Of a DNA stretch of 64,000 bases, positions 62,113 through 64,000 are shown piece by piece. Origin of the DNA: Burkholderiales bacterium (GTDB lineage Bacteria; Pseudomonadota; Gammaproteobacteria; Burkholderiales; Nitrosomonadaceae). Below the pieces are notes generated by a model, which worked only from the letters and a program-made list of their open reading frames with translations, was not told the DNA's origin and did no database searches. Within the stretch, counting starts at the first letter, position 1. The number at the start of each line of letters is the position of its first letter. Location of the stretch: contig JACKLU010000011.1 in NCBI GenBank assembly GCA_024235735.1, positions 15,860-79,859 of the forward strand, written 5' to 3'. Position numbers and translations under genes: made by a program.

Positions 62113-63258
62113 ATGAATGATACACCGGTTAAATTTGAAGTGTTCCCCTGGAACGAAAACTTTGAAACAGGCATCGCACGCATTGATGAGCAGCATAAAA
62201 TACTCATCGCACTGCTGAATGAACTGGCATCCTCGCTGGCGCATGACGACTCAATAGAAATCAACCGTGTCTTCAAGGAGTTAACCGAGTACGCCGAATT
62301 TCACTTTGAATGCGAAGAAGCCATCTGGATTGAATATCTGGGAAACGACTCATGGCTGTCTTCACATCAACTCAATCACTCTGCTTTCCTGCCCAGGATA
62401 TCTGAACTCAAGAATCAAAAGACAGACAAGTATCAATCCGAAGTAATCGAAAGCATCATCCTGTTCTTGATACGCTGGCTGGCTTTTCATATTCTGGACA
62501 GCGATAAGCGTATGGCGTTTTTCATTGAAAATATTCATAAAGGCATGGCGTTCGACGAAGCCAAAATCGCAGCCGAAAGAAAAATGGGCGGCTCTTTCAA
62601 GACGCTCGTCGAGACCATTATGGCCATGTACGACAGTTTATCCTCCCGCACACTGACGCTCATGCGCGAAAGCAATTATCGGAGAAAAATCGAAAATGAA
62701 CTGCATATCGCCAATAAAAAATTGCGACAGGCCAATACCAGACTGGAGTCGCTGTCCATCACCGACTCATTGACCGGTTTACACAACCGCCGCCATCTAA
62801 AGAGTGTATTTTCACGGGAAATCAAGCGCGCCAGACGCGATAAATTTTCTTTGGCGCTATTGATTATTGATATCGATTACTTCAAAAAAATCAACGACCA
62901 CTACGGTCACACTGAAGGTGACAGAATTCTGGTTCAAGTCAGCGAAACATTGAAAAGAAATTGCCAGCGCCCCAGTGATTATGCTTTCCGCCTGGGGGGT
63001 GAGGAATTTTGCGTCATTACGTCCAGCCAGCCCTTGCAAGATATCATCAAATTTGCTGAAATCATCAGAATCGCCGTTGAAAGCCTGAGAATTCAGCTCG
63101 AACCTGACACAACCGCGCAATGCCTGACTGTGTCCATCGGATCATGCGCCAGAACGCCGAGCGAGACTGATACCATTGACAGTTATATGTCTATCGCCGA
63201 CAAGAATCTTTATCAGGCAAAGGCGAACGGACGCAATCAATCGATTGTCAGTCCATGA
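62113..63258 (+). CDS. Haemerythrin-like domain fused to a diguanylate cyclase
   Basis: The protein (381 residues from ATG 62113, or 387 from GTG 62095) has an N-terminal haemerythrin-type four-helix bundle with di-iron ligands in DEQHKILIALL, HFECEEAIW and HQLNHSAFLPRI. It ends in a GGDEF domain (about 225-375) whose active site reads GGEEF. An RPSD motif five residues before it fits the product-binding I-site. The haemerythrin part would sense oxygen or redox state and control c-di-GMP synthesis. The HD-GYP protein at 27752 would be the opposing enzyme class. Confidence 0.92.
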   Translation: MNDTPVKFEVFPWNENFETGIARIDEQHKILIALLNELASSLAHDDSIEINRVFKELTEYAEFHFECEEAIWIEYLGNDSWLSSHQLNHSAFLPRISELKNQKTDKYQSEVIESIILFLIRWLAFHILDSDKRMAFFIENIHKGMAFDEAKIAAERKMGGSFKTLVETIMAMYDSLSSRTLTLMRESNYRRKIENELHIANKKLRQANTRLESLSITDSLTGLHNRRHLKSVFSREIKRARRDKFSLALLIIDIDYFKKINDHYGHTEGDRILVQVSETLKRNCQRPSDYAFRLGGEEFCVITSSQPLQDIIKFAEIIRIAVESLRIQLEPDTTAQCLTVSIGSCARTPSETDTIDSYMSIADKNLYQAKANGRNQSIVSP

Positions 63259-63307
63259 CACCATCCATCGGTTCCGGTCAATTCCGGATTCCGAACGGTT
63301 CTGCTGC

Positions 63308-63547
63308 TCACGTGTGTACAATCATGTCAAGCAGCTGATCTTTCAGCATCAACCGCTTTTTCTTCAAGTCCTCGAGATAGGCGTCGGATGTGTTTTCCAC
63401 GCCCTCTTCAATCCGGCGCACTTCGCGGTTGACATCGTGATACTCATCAAACAGGCGCGCGAAATGAGCATTGCCTGTTTTCAGCGCATGGATACGGTCA
63501 TGGTGTTCGGGAAATTCATGATGCAAATCATGTTTTTCAGGTTTCAC
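63308..63547 (-). CDS. DUF465/YdcH family small protein
   Basis: This 79-residue protein has the YdcH/DUF465 pattern: HDLHHEFPEHHDRIHAL, HFARLFDEYHDVNREVRRIEEG and LKKKRLMLKDQLLDM. It is an alpha-helical hairpin with unknown role. GTG 63547 is preceded, with 7-base spacing, by GAGGAG, which decides the start; the frame is open further to 63694 but without a good site. It converges on the haemerythrin-GGDEF gene with a 49-base gap. Confidence 0.85.
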   Translation of the reverse strand: MKPEKHDLHHEFPEHHDRIHALKTGNAHFARLFDEYHDVNREVRRIEEGVENTSDAYLEDLKKKRLMLKDQLLDMIVHT

Positions 63548-63649
63548 GCTTAATCTCCTCAGTTCAAAAAAACATTGTGATGACAGGACTCTTCCGGTTA
63601 ATGCCCGGTTTCCACAGCAGCTGCGATGAAACAACCCGCTCATCATACC

Positions 63650-63725
63650 GGGCGTCTCCCAAAATTCAAAGTTTTGAACATTAATCGAGAGCAACAGAGT
63701 GCTGTGAAAAAATCGATGTTCTTAC
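63650..63725. repeat. MITE family 2, decayed left end
   Basis: The sequence GGGCGTCTCCCAAAATTCAA matches the left end of the element at 57718-57868 (GGGCGTCTCTAAAAATTCAA), and the next 45 bases keep partial similarity (GAGCAA, AAAAAAT, GTT). No right end is seen before 63800. It sits in the 320-base gap between the DUF465 gene and the last gene; nothing else is seen in that gap. Confidence 0.6.
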
Positions 63726-63869
63726 CGGCATTATCACTGTCTGCATATTTACACGCATGCCGCTTGTTTCATCACCACTCTGAGCCAAGGCAGTTGAAAT
63801 TGTGGATTCATAAAATTTCACCATCATGATAGAGTACAAACAATCCCTTGCAAAACTGAGGATAAAATC

Positions 63870-64000
63870 ATGTGCTTGACTCAGAACAGCAGCGAACTTT
63901 TCTTCGCGTCAATCGCTTTGTTCGACACACTTCACAGAAAAATGTCAACAAAAGTAAAGCTCTTTTTTATATTTTTCTTACCTGCACTGCTCGGCTTCGC
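63870..64000 (+). CDS. 5' part of an unidentified gene with an N-terminal membrane segment
   Basis: The window ends inside this gene. A GAGGA ribosome-binding site lies seven bases before ATG 63870. The 43 visible codons start MCLTQNSSELFFASIALFD, and a second in-frame ATG at 63942 precedes a hydrophobic stretch, KLFFIFFLPALLGF, which is probably a signal or membrane helix. This is too little to name the product; a sensor or chemotaxis-type protein would fit. Confidence 0.5.
   Translation, partial: MCLTQNSSELFFASIALFDTLHRKMSTKVKLFFIFFLPALLGF

Noticed and set aside
1..64000. CRISPR array
   Set aside because: No array of regularly spaced short direct repeats was seen. The repeats found are dispersed palindromic elements, and no cas gene was recognised.

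Overview
This window reads as a chromosomal segment of a Gram-negative proteobacterium. It has lptE next to holA, tripartite outer-membrane systems, a Tsx-like porin, and moderate GC with many TTG/GTG starts. The copper, cytochrome c and small-repeat content fits a betaproteobacterium, plausibly in the Nitrosomonadales. That placement is an inference from gene content; no rRNA or tRNA gene was recognised and no search was run.

Layout. (1) 1-13962: a surface-glycan locus on the + strand. It holds the end of an ABC-2 permease, a Wzt-like ATPase, a GNAT protein, an acyltransferase-3, three GT2-type glycosyltransferases (one fused to a GT1/GT4 domain), a 1542-residue multidomain protein (PIG-L deacetylase, GT2, coiled coil, RgpF, HAD, COG5610-like tail) and an SDR protein. 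(2) 14013-18617: a complete type I secretion system (ABC, HlyD, TolC), meeting convergently a DUF6447/DUF5658 pair. (3) 19713-21307: lptE-holA. (4) 21491-27567: a Cus-type copper/silver RND exporter whose adaptor carries a fused CusF-like domain, followed by an HD-GYP protein and a degenerate M23 protein with repeats. (5) 31513-40978: a stand-alone HipH-like kinase, an orphan ctaG, a methyltransferase, a DUF455 protein, a class III cyclase with an HDOD protein, a Tat-exported intradiol dioxygenase and gdhA. (6) 41371-47900: slt, cca, a Tsx-like protein and two overlapping cytochrome c genes with five haem sites in total. (7) 48123-57463, all on the - strand: a CHASE hybrid kinase, then a decayed restriction/defence island (RTX tail, truncated Mod, frameshifted DUF1016 nuclease, Dam-type methylase, OLD-like AAA-TOPRIM ATPase, an unknown small protein), then a glyoxalase and chrA. 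(8) 57898-64000: yjbQ, an fsa-type aldolase, a CopD-cytochrome c-thioredoxin-like fusion, a periplasmic glutathione peroxidase, a haemerythrin-GGDEF protein and a DUF465 protein.

The glycan locus and the T1SS may work together, since surface glycans often anchor T1SS-exported RTX or S-layer proteins. An RTX C-terminal fragment at 50281-50530 shows that such substrates have existed in this genome. Copper handling recurs (CusCBA, ctaG, CopD fusion), as does cyclic-nucleotide signalling (HD-GYP, class III cyclase, GGDEF).

At least four families of small palindromic MITE-like repeats, plus REP-type palindromes, are scattered through the window. Several sit immediately at the 5' ends of genes and appear to have rewritten their leaders. 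The most promising material for new biology is the AAA-TOPRIM/Dam/small-protein cassette, the 1542-residue glycan protein, the CopD-cytochrome-redoxin fusion and the MITE-derived gene leaders.
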